A DNA stretch of 64,000 nt from Theocolax elegans (Eukaryota; Arthropoda; Insecta; Hymenoptera; Cerocephalidae). The notes under the pieces were generated by a model. That model did not search any database. It saw only the letters and a program-made list of their open reading frames with translations, and was not told the origin of the DNA. The position numbers were made by a program, and so were the translations under genes. Positions 43,870 to 56,728 of this stretch are shown in pieces (position 1 is the stretch's first letter; each line of letters begins with the position of its first letter). The DNA is taken from NCBI GenBank assembly GCA_026168455.1, contig CM047429.1:50289027-50353026 (forward strand), given 5' to 3'.

Positions 43870-46143
43870 GAAACAAAAAATTCGTACGGGTTTATAAACC
43901 ATTTACCTAGCACGAAACTGAATCGATTGTACTTTACTAAGGTAAAGAAAGTTACAAAAAAATTATAAACGATTTCTACCGTACCATTTTTCTGCAGTGG
44001 GCCTGTAAGGGGACACATTTAGTCGTTTTCCAAACAATATGAAAAATTTCGAGGAACAAAAAATTCGTACGGGTTTATAAATCATTTACCTAGCACGAAA
44101 CTAAATCGATTGTACTTTACTAAGGTAGAGAAGGTTACAAAAAAATTATAAACGATTTCTACCGTAAAATTTTTCTGCAGTGGGCCTGTAAATGGACACT
44201 TCTAGACGTTTTCCAAGCAATTTGAAAAATATCGAGGAACAAAAAATTCGTACGGGTTTATAAATCATTTACCTAGTACGAAACTGAATCGATTGTACTT
44301 TACTAAGGTAGAGAGGTTACAAAAAAATTATAAACGATTTCTACCGTAAAATTTTTCTGCAGTGGGCCTGTAAATGGACATTTCTAGTCGTTTTCCAAGA
44401 AATTTGAATAATTCCAAGGAACAAAAAATTCGCACGGGTTTATAAATCATTTACCTAGCACGAAACCTAATCGATTGTACTTTACTAAGGTAGAGAAGGT
44501 TACAAAAAAATATAAACTATTTCTACCGTACCATTTTTCTGCAGTGGGCCTGTAAGGGGACACTTTTAGTCGTTTTCCTAACAATATGAAAAATTTCGAG
44601 GAACAAAAAATTCGTACGGGTTTATAAATCATTTACCTAGCACGAAACTAAATCGATTGTAATTTACTAAGGTAGAGAAGGTAATAAAAAAATTATAAAC
44701 GATTTCTACCGTACCATTTTTCTGCAGTGGGCCTGTAAGGGGACACTTTTAGTCGTTTTCCAAGCTATTTGAAAAATTTCGAGGAACAAAAAATTCGTAC
44801 GGGTTTATAAGTCATTTACCTAGCACGAAACTGAATCGATTGTACTTTACTAAGGTAGAGAGGTTACAAAAAAATTATAAACGATTTCTACCGTAAAATT
44901 TTTCTGCAGTGGGCCTGTAAATGGACATTTCTAGTCGTTTTCCAAGAAATTTGAATAATTCCAAGGAACAAAAAATTCGCACGGGTTTATAAATCATTTA
45001 CCTAGCACGAAACCTAATCGATTGTACTTTACTAAGGTAGAGAAGGTTACAAAAGAAATATAAACTATTTCTACCGTACCATTTTTCTGCAGTGGGCCTG
45101 TAAGGGGACACTTTTAGTCGTTTTCCTAACAATATGAAAAATTTCGAGGAACAAAAAATTCGTACGGGTTTATAAATCATTTACCTAGCACGAAACTAAA
45201 TCGATTGTAATTTACTAAGGTAGAGAAGGTAATAAAAAAATTATAAACGATTTCTACCGTACCATATTTCTGCAGTGGACCTGTAAGGGAACACTTTTAG
45301 TCGTTTTCCAAGCAATTTGAAAAATTTCGAGGAACAAAAAATTCGTACGGGTTTATAAATCATTTACCTAGCACGAAACTGAAACGATTGTACTTTACTA
45401 AGGTAGAGAAGGTTACAAAAAAATTATAAACGATTTCTACCGTAACATTTTTCTGCAGTGGGCCTGTAAATGGACATTTCTAGTCGTTTTCCAAGAAATT
45501 TGAATAATTCCAAGGAACAAAAAATTCGCACGGGTTTATAAATCATTTACCTAGCACGAAACCTAATCGATTGTACTTTACTAAGGTAGAGAAGGTTACA
45601 AAAAAATTATAAATGATTTCTACCGTAAAATTTTTCTGCAGTGGGCCTGTAAATGGACACTTCTAGACGTTTTCCAAGCAATTTGAAAAATATCGAGGAA
45701 CAAACAATTCGTACGGGTTTAGATATCATTTACCTAGGACTAAACCTAATCGATTGTACTTTACTAAGGTAGAGAAGGTTACAAAAAAATTATAAACGAT
45801 TTCTACCGTAAAATTTTTCTGCAGTGGGCCTGTAAATGGACACTTCTAGACGTTTTCCAAGCAATTTGAAAAATATCGAGGAACAAACAATTCGTACGGG
45901 TTTAGAAATCATTTACCTAGCACGAAACTGAATCGATTGTACTTTACTAAGGTAGAGAAGGTTACAAAAAAATAGTAATCGATTTCTACCGTACCCTTTT
46001 TCTGCAGTGAGCCTGTAAATGGACAATTTTAGTCGTTTTACAAGCAGTTTGAAAAATTTCGAGGAACAAAAAATTCGTACGGGTTTATAAATCATTTACC
46101 TAGCACGAAACCAAATTGATTGTACTTTACTAAGGTAGAGAAG
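43870..46143. repeat. 183-bp monomer array, left orientation (about 12 units)
   Basis: Anchor CTGCAGTGGGCCTGTAA occurs at about 43992, 44175, 44357, 44539, 44722 and onward, period about 183 bp. Each unit also has CGTACGGGTTTATAAATCAT, CCTAGCACGAAAC and GATTGTACTTTACTAAGGTA. Small frames of about 60 residues repeat with the period and are not genes. Confidence 0.93.
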
Positions 46144-49100
46144 AACGGTACGGTAGAAATCTTTCTTAATTTTTTTGTAACCTTCTCTACTTTAGTAAAG
46201 CACAATCGATTTGGTTTCGTGCTAGGTAAATGGTTTGTAACCCGTGCGAATTTGTTGTTCCTTTGAATTATTCAAATTGCTTGGAAAACGACTAGAAATG
46301 TCTCTTTATAGGCTCACTGCAGAAAAATGGTACGGTAGAAATCGTTTATAATTTTTTTTTAACCTTCTCTACCTTAGTAAAGTACAATCGATTCGGTTTC
46401 GTGCTAGGTAAATCATTTATAAACCCGTACGAATTTTTTGTTCCTCGAAATTTTTCAAATTGTTAGGAAATGACTAGATATGTCCCTTTATAGGCCCACT
46501 GCAAAGAAACGGTACGGTAGAAATCTTTCTTAATTTTTTTGTAACCTTCTTTACCTTAGTAAAGCACAATCGATTTGGTTTCGTGCTAGGTAAATGGTTA
46601 ATAAACCCGTGCGAATTTTTGTTCCTCGAAATTTTAAAATTGCTAGGAAAACGACTGAAAATGTCCATTTATAGGCCAACTGCAGAAAAATGGTACGGCA
46701 AAAATCGTTTATTATTTTTTTGTAACCTTCTCTACCTTAGTAAAGTACATCGATTCGGTTTCGTGCTAGGTAAATCATTTATAAACCCGTACGAATTTTT
46801 TGTTCCTCGAAATTTTTCAAATTGTTAGGAAATGACTAGAAATGTCCCTTTATAGGCCCACTGCAGAAAAATGGTACTGTAGGAATCGTTTATATTTTTT
46901 TGTAACCTTCTCTACCTTAGTAAAGTACAATCGATTCGGTTTCGTGCTAGGTAAATCATTTATAAACCCGTACTAATTTTTGTTCCTCGAAATTTTTCAA
47001 ATTGTTAGGAAAGACTAGAAATGTCCCTTTATAGGCCCACTGCAAGAAACGGTACGGTAGAAATCTTTCTTAATTTTTTTGTAACCTTCTTTACCTTAGT
47101 AAAGCACAATCGATTTGGTTTCGTGCTAGGTAAATGGTTAATAACCCGTGCGAATTTTTGTTCCTCGAAATTTAAAATTGCTAGGGAAAACGACTGAAAT
47201 GTCCATTTATAGGCCAACTGCAGAAAAATGGTACGGCAAAAATCGTTTATTATTTTTTTGTAACCTTCTCTACCTTAGTAAAGTACAATCGATTCGGTTT
47301 CGTGCTAGGTAAATCATTTATAAATCCGTACGAATTTTTTGTTCCTCGAAATTTTTCAATTTGTTAGGAAAACGACTGAAAATGTCCAGTTATAGGCCCA
47401 CTGCAAAGAAACGGTACGGTAGAAATCTTTCTTAATTTTTTTGTAACCTTCTCTACCTTAGTAAAGCACAATCGATTTGGTTTAGTGCTAGGTAAATGAT
47501 ATATAAACCCGTGCGAATTTTTTGTTCCTTGGAATTATTCAAATTGCTTGGAAAACGACTAGAAATGTCCCTTTAGAGGCCCACTGCTTAAAAACGGTAC
47601 GGTAGAAATCGTTAATTATTTTTTTGTAACCTTCTCTACCTTAGTAAAGTACAATCGATTTGGTTTCGTGCTAGGTAAATGATTTATAAACCCGTGCGAA
47701 TTTTTTGTTCCTTGGAATTATTCAAATTTCTTGGAGAACGACTAGAAATGTCCATTTATATGCCCACTGCAGAAAATGGTACGGTAGAAATCGTTTATAA
47801 TTTTTTTGTAACCTTCTCTACCTTTGTAAAGTAAATCATTTATAAACGCGTACAAATTTTTTTTCCTCGAAATTTTTCAAATTGCTTGTATAACGACTGA
47901 AAATGTCCAATTATAGGCTCACTGCAGAAAAATGGTACGGTAGAAATCGTTTATTATTTTTTTGTAACCTTCTCTACCTTAGTAAAGTACAATCGATTGG
48001 GTTTCGTGCTAGGTAAATAATTTATAAACCCGTACGAATTTTTTGTTCCTTGGAATTATTCATATTGCTTGGAAAACGACTACACATGTCCCTTTATAGG
48101 CCCACTGCAGAAAAATGGTACGGATGAAATCGTTTATAATTTTTTTGATGCAGTAGGCGCAAAATGCGTATTTTGCGCTTTGTTTTGCGGGCGCAAAATG
48201 CTCATTTCTCGGTCACGGATGCACAAAAGTAATTTTGCGCCCCGAAATAAAAATTTCGGGGCGCAAAATTACTTTTGTGCATCCGTGACCGAGAAATGAG
48301 CATTTTGCGCCCGCAAAACAAAGCGCAAAATACGCATTTTTGCGCCTACTGCATCAAAAAATATTGTTTGGATCTCGAGCGCAAATTTCGCGATTTCGTG
48401 GTGATAGTTCACACTCGGGCCGGCTTCGCCAGCCCTCGTGCACTGCTATCACCACTCAAGGCGCGAAATTTCATTTTGCGCCCTTGATGCAAAAAGTACT
48501 ATTTTGTAACCTTCTCTACCTTAGTAAAGTACAATCGATTTGGTTTCGTGCTAGGTAAATCATTTATAAACGCGTACGAATTTTTTGTTCCTCGAAATTG
48601 TTAGGAAAACGACTGAAAATGTCCATTTATATGCCCACTGCAAAGAAACGGTACGGTAGAAATTGTTTATAATTTTTTTGTAAACTTCTCTATCTTAGTA
48701 AAGTACAATCGATTCGGTTTCGTGCTAGGTAAATCATTTATAAACGCGTACTAATCTTTGTTCCTCGAAATTTTTCTAATTACTAGGAAAACGACTGAAA
48801 ATGTCCATTTATAGGCCAACTGCAGAAAAATGGTACGGCAGAAATCGTTTATTATTTTTTTGTAACCTTCTCTACCTTAGTAAAGCACAATCGATTTGGT
48901 TTCGTGCTAGGTAAATGATTTATAAACCCGTGCGAATTTTTTGTTCCTTGGAATTATTCAATTTTCTTGGAAAACGACTAGAAATGTCCATTTATAGGCC
49001 CACTGCAGAAAAATGGTACGGTAGAAATCGTTTATAATTTTTTTGTAACCTTCTCTACGTTAGTAAAGTACAATCGATTCGGTTTTGTGCTAGATAAATC

Positions 49101-52100
49101 ATTTATAAACGCGTACAAATTTTTTTTCCTCGAAATTTTTCAAATTGCTTGGATAACGACTGAAAATGTCCCTTTATAGGCCCACTGCTTAAAAACGGTA
49201 CGGTAGAAATCGTTAATTATTTTTTTGTAACCTTCTCTACCTTAGTAAAGTACAATCGATTTGGTTTCGTGCTAGGTAAATGATTTATAAACCCGTGCGA
49301 ATTTTTTGTTCCTTGGAATTATTCAAATTTCTTGGAGAACGACTAGAAATGTCCATTTATATGCCCACTGCAGAAAAATGGTACGGTAGAAATTGTTTAT
49401 AATTTTTTTGTAACCTTCTCTACCTTTGTAAAGTAAATCATTTATAAACGCGTACGAATTTTTTGTTCCTCGAAATTTTTCAAATTGTTAGGAAAACGAC
49501 TGAAAATGTCCAATTATAGGCTCACTGCAGAAAAATGGTACGGTAGAAATCGTTTATTATTTTTTTGTAACCTTCTCTACCTTAGTAAAGTACAATCGAT
49601 TGGGTTTCGTGCTAGGTAAATAATTTATAAACCCGTACGAATTTTTTGTTCCTTGGAATTATTCATATTGCTTGGAAAACGACTACACATGTCCCTTTAT
49701 AGGCCCACTGCAGAAAAATGGTACGGTTGAAATCGTTTATAATTTTTTGTAACCTTCTCTACCTTAGTAAAGTACAATCGATTGGGTTTCGTGCTAGGTA
49801 AATAATTTATAAACCCGTACGAATTTTTGTTCCTTGGAATTATTCATATTGCTTGGAAAAACGACTACACATGTCCCTTTATAGGCCCACTGCAGAAAAA
49901 TGGTACGGATGAAATCGTTTATAATTTTTTGTAACCTTCTCTACCTTAGTAAAGTACAATCGATTTGGTTTCGTGCTAGGTAAATCATTTATAAACGCGT
50001 ACGAATTTTTTGTTCCTCGAAATTGTTAGGAAAACGACTGAAAATGTCCATTTATATGCCCACTGCAAAGAAACGGTACGGTAGAAATTGTTTATAATTT
50101 TTTTGTAACCTTCTCTACCTTAGTAAAGTACAATCGATTAGGTTTCGTGCTAGGTAAATGATTTACAAACCCGTACGAATTTTTGTTCCTCGAAATTTTT
50201 CAGATTGCTTGGAAAACAACTGAAAATGTCCCTTTATAGGCCCACTGCAGAAAAATGGTACGGTTGAAATCGTTTATAATTTTTTTGTAACCTTCTCTAC
50301 CTTAGTAAAGTACAATCGATTTGGTTTCGTGCTAGGTAAATCATTTATAAACGCGTACGAATTTTTTGTTCCTCGAAATTGTTAGGAAAACGACTGAAAA
50401 TGTCCATTTATATGCCCACTGCAAAGAAACGGTACGGTAGAAATTGTTTATAATTTTTTTGTAACCTTCTCTACCTTAGTAAAGTACAATCGATTAGGTT
50501 TCGTGCTAGGTAAATGATTTATAAACCCGTACGAATTTTTGTTCCTCGAAATTTTTCAGATTGCTTGGAAAACAACTGAAAATGTCCCTTTATAGGCCCA
50601 CTGCAGAAAAATGGTACGGTTGAAATCGTTTATAATTTTTTTGTAACCTTCTCTACCTTAGTAAAGTACAATCGATTTGGTTTCGTGCTAGGTAAATCAT
50701 TTTTAAACGCGTACGAATTTTTGTTCCTCGAAATTGTTAGGAAAACGACTGAAAATGTCCATTTATAGGCCCACTGCAAAGAAACGGTACAGTAGAAATT
50801 GTTTATAATTTATTTGTAACCTTCTCTACCTTAGTAAAGTACAATCGATTTGGTTTAGTGCTAGGTAAATGATATATATAAACCCGTGCGAATTTTTTGT
50901 TCCTTGGAATTATTCAAATTGCTTGGAAAACGACTAGAAATGTCCATTTATAGGCCCATTTTAGAAAAATGGTACGGTAGAAATCGTTTATAATTTTTTT
51001 GTAACCTTCTCTACCTTAGTAAAGTACAATCGATTAGGTTTCCTGCTAGGTAAATGATTTACAAACCCGTACGAATTTTTTGTTCCTCGAAATTTTTCAA
51101 ATTGCTTGGAAACGACTGAAAATGTCCCTTTATAGGCCCACTGCAAAGAAATGGGACTGTAGAAATCTTTCTTAATTTTTTTGTAACCTGCTCTACCTTA
51201 GTAAAGTACAATCGATTCGGTTTTGTGCTAGGTAAATCATTTATAAACGCGTACAAATTTTTTTTCCTCGAAATTTTTCAAATTGCTTGGATAACGACTG
51301 AAAATGTCCCTTTATAGGCCCACTGCTTAAAAACGGTACGGTAGAAATCGTTTATTATTTTTTTGTAACCTTCTCTACCTTAGTAAAGTACAATCGATTT
51401 GGTTTCGTGCTAGGTAAATGATTTATAAACCCGTGCGAATTTTTTGTTCCTTGGAATTATTCAAATTTCTTGGAGAACGACTAGAAATGTCCATTTATAT
51501 GCCCACTGCAGAAAAATGGTACGGTAGAAATTGTTTATAATTTTTTTGTAACCTTCTCTACCTTTGTAAAGTAAATCATTTATAAACGCGTACGAATTTT
51601 TTGTTCCTCGAAATTTTTCAAATTGTTAGGAAACGACTGAAATGTCCAATTATAGGCTCACTGCAGAAAAATGGTACGGTAGAAATCGTTATTATTTTTT
51701 TGTAACCTTCTCTACCTTAGTAAAGTTACAATCGATTGGGTTTCGTGCTAGGTAAATAATTTATAAACCCGTACGAATTTTTTGTTCCTTGGAATTATTC
51801 ATATTGCTTGGAAAACGACTACACATGTCCCTTTATAGGCCCACTGCAGAAAAATGGTACGGTTGAAATCGTTTATAATTTTTTTGTAACCTTCTCTACC
51901 TTAGTAAAGTACAATCGATTGGGTTTCGTGCTAGGTAAATAATTTATAAACCCGTACGAATTTTTTGTTCCTTGGAATTATTCATATTGCTTGGAAAACG
52001 ACTACACATGTCCCTTTATAGGCCCACTGCAGAAAAATGGTACGGATGAAATCGTTTATAATTTTTTTGTAACCTTCTCTACCTTAGTAAAGTACAATCG

Positions 52101-54109
52101 ATTTGGTTTCGTGCTAGGTAAATCATTTATAAACGCGTACGAATTTTTTGTTCCTCGAAATTGTTAGGAAAACGACTGAAAATGTCCATTTATATGCCCA
52201 CTGCAAAGAAACGGTACGGTAGAAATTGTTTATAATTTTTTTGTAACCTTCTCTACCTTAGTAAAGTACAATCGATTAGGTTTCGTGCTAGGTAAATGAT
52301 TTACAAACCCGTACGAATTTTTTGTTCCTCGAAATTTTTCAGATTGCTTGGAAAACAACTGAAAATGTCCCTTTATAGGCCCACTGCAGAAAAATGGTAC
52401 GGTTGAAATCGTTTATAATTTTTTTGTAACCTTCTCTACCTTAGTAAAGTACAATCGATTTGGTTTCGTGCTAGGTAAATCATTTATAAACGCGTACGAA
52501 TTTTTTGTTCCTCGAAATTGTTAGGGAAAACGACTGAAAATGTCCATTTATATGCCCACTGCAAAGAAACGGTACGGTAGAAATTGTTTATAATTTTTTT
52601 GTAACCTTCTCTACCTTAGTAAAGTACAATCGATTAGGTTTCGTGCTAGGTAAATGATTTATAAACCCGTACGAATTTTTTGTTCCTCGAAATTTTTCAG
52701 ATTGCTTGGAAAACAACTGAAAATGTCCCTTTATAGGCCCACTGCAGAAAAATGGTACGGTTGAAATCGTTTATAATTTTTTTGTAACCTTCTCTACCTT
52801 AGTAAAGTACAATCGATTTGGTTTCGTGCTAGGTAAATCATTTTTAAACGCGTACGAATTTTTTGTTCCTCGAAATTGTTAGGAAAACGACTGAAAATGT
52901 CCATTTATAGGCCCACTGCAAAGAAACGGTACAGTAGAAATTGTTTATAATTTATTTGTAACCTTCTCTACCTTAGTAAAGTACAATCGATTTGGTTTAG
53001 TGCTAGGTAAATGATATATATAAACCCGTGCGAATTTTTTGTTCCTTGGAATTATTCAAATTGCTTGGAAAACGACTAGAATGTCCATTTATAGGCCCAT
53101 TTTAGAAAATGGTACGGTAGAAATCGTTTATAATTTTTTTGTAACCTTCTCTACCTTAGTAAAGTACAATCGATTAGGTTTCCTGCTAGGTAAATGATTT
53201 ACAAACCCGTACGAATTTTTTGTTCCTCGAAATTTTTCAAATTGCTTGGAAACGACTGAAAATGTCCCTTTATAGGCCCACTGCAAAAGAAATGGGACTG
53301 TAGAAATCTTTCTTAATTTTTTTTGTAACCTGCTCTACCTTAGTAAAGTACAATCGATTCGGTCATTTTTTTCCTCGAAATTTTTCAAATTGCTTGGATA
53401 ACGACTGAAATGTCCCTTTATAGGCCCACTGCTTAAAAACGGTACGGTAGAAATCGTTTATTATTTTTTTGTAACCTTCTCTACCTTAGTAAAGTACAAT
53501 CGATTTGGTTTCGTGCTAGGTAAATGATTTATAAATCCGTGCGAATTTTTGGTTCCTTGGAATTATTCAAATTGCTTGGAAAACGACTAGAAAATGTCCA
53601 TTTATAGGCCCACTGTATAAAAATGGTACGGTAGAAATCATTTATAATTTTATTGTAACCTTCTCTACCTTAGTAAAGTACAATCGATTTGGTTTCGTGC
53701 TAGGTAAATGATTTATAAATCCGTGCGAATTTTTTGTTCCTTGGAATTATTCAAATTGCTTGGAAAACGACTAGAAAATGTCCATTTATAGGCCCACTGT
53801 ATAAAAATGGTACGGTAGAAATCATTTATAATTTTATTGTAACCTTCTCTACCTTAGTAAAGTACAATCGATTTGGTTTCGTGCTAGGTAAATGATTTAC
53901 AAGCCCGTACGAATTTTTTGTTCCTCGAAATTTTTCAAATTGCTTGGAAAACAACTTAAAATGTCCCTTTATAGGCCCACTGCTTAAAAACGGTACGGTA
54001 GAAATCGTTTATTATTTTTTTGTAACCTTCTCTACCTTAGTATAGTACAATCGATTTGGTTTCGTGCTAGGTAAATCATTTATAAACCCGTACGAATTTT
54101 TTGTTTCTC
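46144..54109. repeat. 183-bp monomer array, right orientation (about 43 units)
   Basis: Inverse orientation of the left array, switching abruptly at GGTAGAGAAG|AACGGTACGG. From about 49150 a higher-order block of about 2.14 kb is visible: CACTGCTTAAAAACGGTACGG recurs near 49188, 51320 and 53427, and GATATATATAAACCCGTGCG near 50871 and 53011. A partial earlier block begins near 47567. Confidence 0.9.
48149..48508. mobile_element. GC-rich palindromic insertion inside a monomer
   Basis: An uninterrupted paralogous monomer at 49905-50030 gives the empty site. The insertion starts with a near-perfect hairpin, 48149-48357 (GATGCAGTAGGCGCAAAATG ... CTACTGCATC, centre near 48252), rich in GGGCGCAAAAT. 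It continues with a second structured part: GGTGATAG and CTATCACC enclose GGGCCGGCTTCGCCAGCCC, a strong stem with a TTC(G) loop. It ends near GATGCAAAAAGTACTATTTT. Frames through it are short and unlikely to code. Confidence 0.8.
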
Positions 54110-54292
54110 GGAAATGCGATTATTGTGTGTTCATTGGGCTCTGGGACTATATTAAGCTATATATTTCTATTTTTGGCCTACAACAGTTTGTATTTAGTGC
54201 AGATTTAGCTTTTTTTTTTATTCATAAAAAAAATTTTTTTTTTCGATTTTCGTTCGTTACGAACGATGTGAACTTCAGTATCATCTAACCTA

Positions 54293-54595
54293 AAAGTGCA
54301 AAAATCGCGATTTTTTGCTATATTTGAGGTTATTTAACATCATTATATTCTTTTTTCTCAAAAAATTACCAATGGTACATAACGTGTAAGTCTTGACTTT
54401 CAAATGCCGTTGAGTTTGCTCAAATAGCTTATTTCTACATTGAGATATTTCATTTTAAAGTGTTCGAGTTTCGTCTATTCCGGTATTCTCAGAATTCCCA
54501 TGATTCTGTAGACTTTGACGTGCAATTTCGACACTTATGTTCAATTTTTCTTTCGACATTTGTATCACGTTCTTTTGCGATAATAGGTTCTTTAA
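54293..54595. other. AT-rich DNA right of the giant element
   Basis: No gene or repeat boundary recognised. Confidence 0.45.
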
Positions 54596-54725
54596 AACTA
54601 AAATTTGAGAGGCGAGAGGACTCACGTTAAAAAAGCACCCCGGTTCGTGGGAGGCGAGGGGATTCACATTAAAAAAGCACCCCGGTTCGTGTGAGACAAG
54701 GGGACTCACTTGAATCAAGCACCCC
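54596..54725. repeat. About 46-bp tandem repeat, three units
   Basis: GAGGCGAGRGGAYTCACRTTAA and AAAGCACCCCGGTTCGTG recur three times (near 54609, 54653 and 54697), the last diverged. A minus-strand 90-residue frame shows the same repeat as SPLASHEPGCFFNV and is not considered a gene. Confidence 0.8.
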
Positions 54726-54754
54726 AAAGGAAACAGTTATTACTACGTCCAAGG

Positions 54755-55015
54755 CTTCGGTATTGGTCAAAATACTGTTAAAATGTCTGTCATCTAAGGG
54801 GAGCAGCGTACAAAAATGCGGCGGGGTACCTCGAATTTTAGTCGTAGTAAACAAAATATAATCTATTTGGGCGAGCTTTCATCCACTGAAGTAAGGGTTC
54901 TGAAGCTTCTTTTTCGTGCATAAATTGGTCAAATATCTAGTTTCTAAAGAAAGTTGTGTACAAAAATCTGGTGGAGCACTCCGAATTTTAGTCGGTGTAA
55001 AAAAAATATAGCCTA
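54755..55015. repeat. Diverged tandem pair, about 180-bp spacing
   Basis: GTACAAAAATGCGGCGGGGT, CGAATTTTAGTCG and AAATATAATCTATT (54808-54865) recur as GTACAAAAATCTGGTGGAGC, CGAATTTTAGTCG and AAATATAGCCTATT (54958-55017). Confidence 0.65.
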
Positions 55016-55024
55016 TTATGTTGA

Positions 55025-55400
55025 TTTGATTTTATAACTCGTTGGTTTTTTAATAATAATTATTGAAAATTTATTGATCTTCCCAAGTCAAATGAGAAAA
55101 AGTAAGTTGAAAAAAGCTTCAATAAGCTTAATACATTCTCTCCTTTTCGTAAGTTTTCGATGGTCAATGCCACCCTCTTCAGACTGTATAAAATCTTTTA
55201 TTTATAAATAAAATTGTACTTTAGAATAAAATGAAGAAAATGATAAGAAAAAGGAAATTATAATATACCTTCTAAAATAAACATTGTGATATGTCTACAA
55301 ACTTTTTTTTTACTTTATCTTTTCTCATTTAACTTGGGAAAATCGAGAAATACTCAACAATCATTATTAAAAATATAACCCAATTTCACAAGTTTTCATC
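55025..55400. mobile_element. Old hairpin element with about 75-bp imperfect arms
   Basis: Left arm words AATAATAATTATTGA, TTGATCTTCCCAAGTCAAAT and GAGAAAAAGTAA are inverse-matched at 55312-55395 (TTCTCATTTAACTTGGGAAA, CAATCATTATT). Diverged, with no clear target duplication. Confidence 0.5.
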
Positions 55401-56505
55401 ACCTATAATTAAAGGTTTTGGGGGTGCTATAGTATTCATATTTTGCATATAGTCATTTGTATTCACTCCGAATTCATTTTTTATATGGGTTTAATTTTTT
55501 TATATGCACATGCGGAATATATTCGGATAATAAGTTTGTTTCAGTTGCAATATAAAGCTAGTGCCGCGAAATTATGACACCATTTTTTTGTTTAACAATT
55601 AATCGATAACATAAAAATGTTGTTATAAACGTGGAAAATGAAGTATTTGTTTAAAATTCGACATATAAATTTAAATTCCAAGTTACTTAGCACGCTCTAG
55701 TGCACCTCCCACCCCGCTAACTGACGCTAACTATGCCTCGGAATCATCAAAACTTGTATTCACTCTAACTTGCTTATATTCTTAAATTATTAAAAATATC
55801 ACGTCAATTATCATAGCGTAATAAAGTTTAATTTCCTGATTTTCTAACGGCGGGTTTCATGATTCTTTATTTTGATAACAAGCTGAATAATAATTTGTAA
55901 TAAAAATTATTTCAGCTCCCCATACACAACAATCGTAAAACGTTACATTTGGAATAGATAGAAAGTCTACAAATTTAAAATCAATATCTCTTCTAGATTT
56001 AAAAAAAAAAAATTTCAAAAAAGGTGCTTACTTAAACTGTAAAATATAAGATTTCAAATATTGTGGAGGAAAAGGGCTTCTATATATTTAAATATATGCT
56101 TTAATTTTATTTTTAATTTTTAAAGAGTAGATTAATTAAAAAAACTGACCGACTTTTTGACCAGTTCTTGTTAATAATTGTGGAATATATTTAATATTAA
56201 GATGATATGATGCATTTATTTGCATTAATCATTGATTTTTTAGGGATTGATCAAAATAAAATTAATTGCTGTAGTTTAATTAAAATGGCTTTTTCTACCG
56301 AATTATTTAGGGAATTAATAAGTATTTTTATTACTTTATTGATCGGAATACACTAGTATTTGCTATTTATAATAAAGTTTTCATTAGCATTTATGGTCTT
56401 TTTCCGCAAACATGGTACTTCATTTCATTGGTTCTTATTGGCATAAAACAATAAAATATATAAAATTTTGATAGCTACTTATTATTTAGAATTAATTTAT
56501 ATTTA
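55401..56505. other. AT-rich intergenic DNA, no gene seen
   Basis: No frame, RNA-like element or repeat recognised. Confidence 0.5.
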
Positions 56506-56509
56506 TTTT

Positions 56510-56680
56510 TATCCGGAGTAGTAATCATTTATTTTAACTTAACACTAATTACAGACATTCGTCGTAGAAAAACGCTTAAATATATTTGCCCTAACTGGGA
56601 ATCAAACCCTGCATCGTATGTACCAAATGCAAACGCTCTAACTACTAAGCTAACATAACACACATACAATGCTTGGAATA
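56510..56680 (-). mobile_element. tRNA-like head of a second SINE family
   Basis: On the minus strand, GTTAGCTTAGTAGTTAGAGC (A-box-like D arm) is followed about 30 bp later by GGGTTTGATTCCC (B box), then GGGC and an AT-rich body with AATAAATGATTACTACTCCGG. The anticodon arm does not fold well and the acceptor stem does not pair, so this is a tRNA-derived repeat rather than a working tRNA gene. A long (TA)n tract lies upstream (56678-56728). Confidence 0.55.
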
Positions 56681-56689
56681 TATATATAT

Positions 56690-56721
<32 letters not shown>

Positions 56722-56728
56722 ATATATA

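Larger units (their letters stand above)
43694..54284. mobile_element. 10.6-kb foldback element built of satellite-like monomers, 8-bp target duplication
   Basis: The outer ends are ATGATACTGAAGTTCACATC and its exact inverse. An 8-bp direct repeat CTAACCTA lies at 43686-43693 and 54285-54292. About 180 bp of unique sequence at each end (43694-43870 and 54110-54284) are inverse copies. The interior is about 55 monomers of about 183 bp, in one orientation from about 43870 to 46143 and in the other from 46144 to about 54100. No transposase frame is present. Eight-bp duplications occur in hAT and P transposons; classification is open. Structurally it recalls Drosophila FB elements but is much larger. 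Confidence 0.92.

Noticed and set aside
48069..48558. Three overlapping plus-strand frames of 70-76 residues
   Set aside because: They cross the GC-rich hairpin and flanking monomers; no conservation or family signature.
43870..54109. Regular repeats that could suggest a CRISPR array or a tandem gene family
   Set aside because: The whole 183-bp monomer is repeated with no variable spacers; the roughly 60-residue frames only mirror the repeat. The context is eukaryotic.
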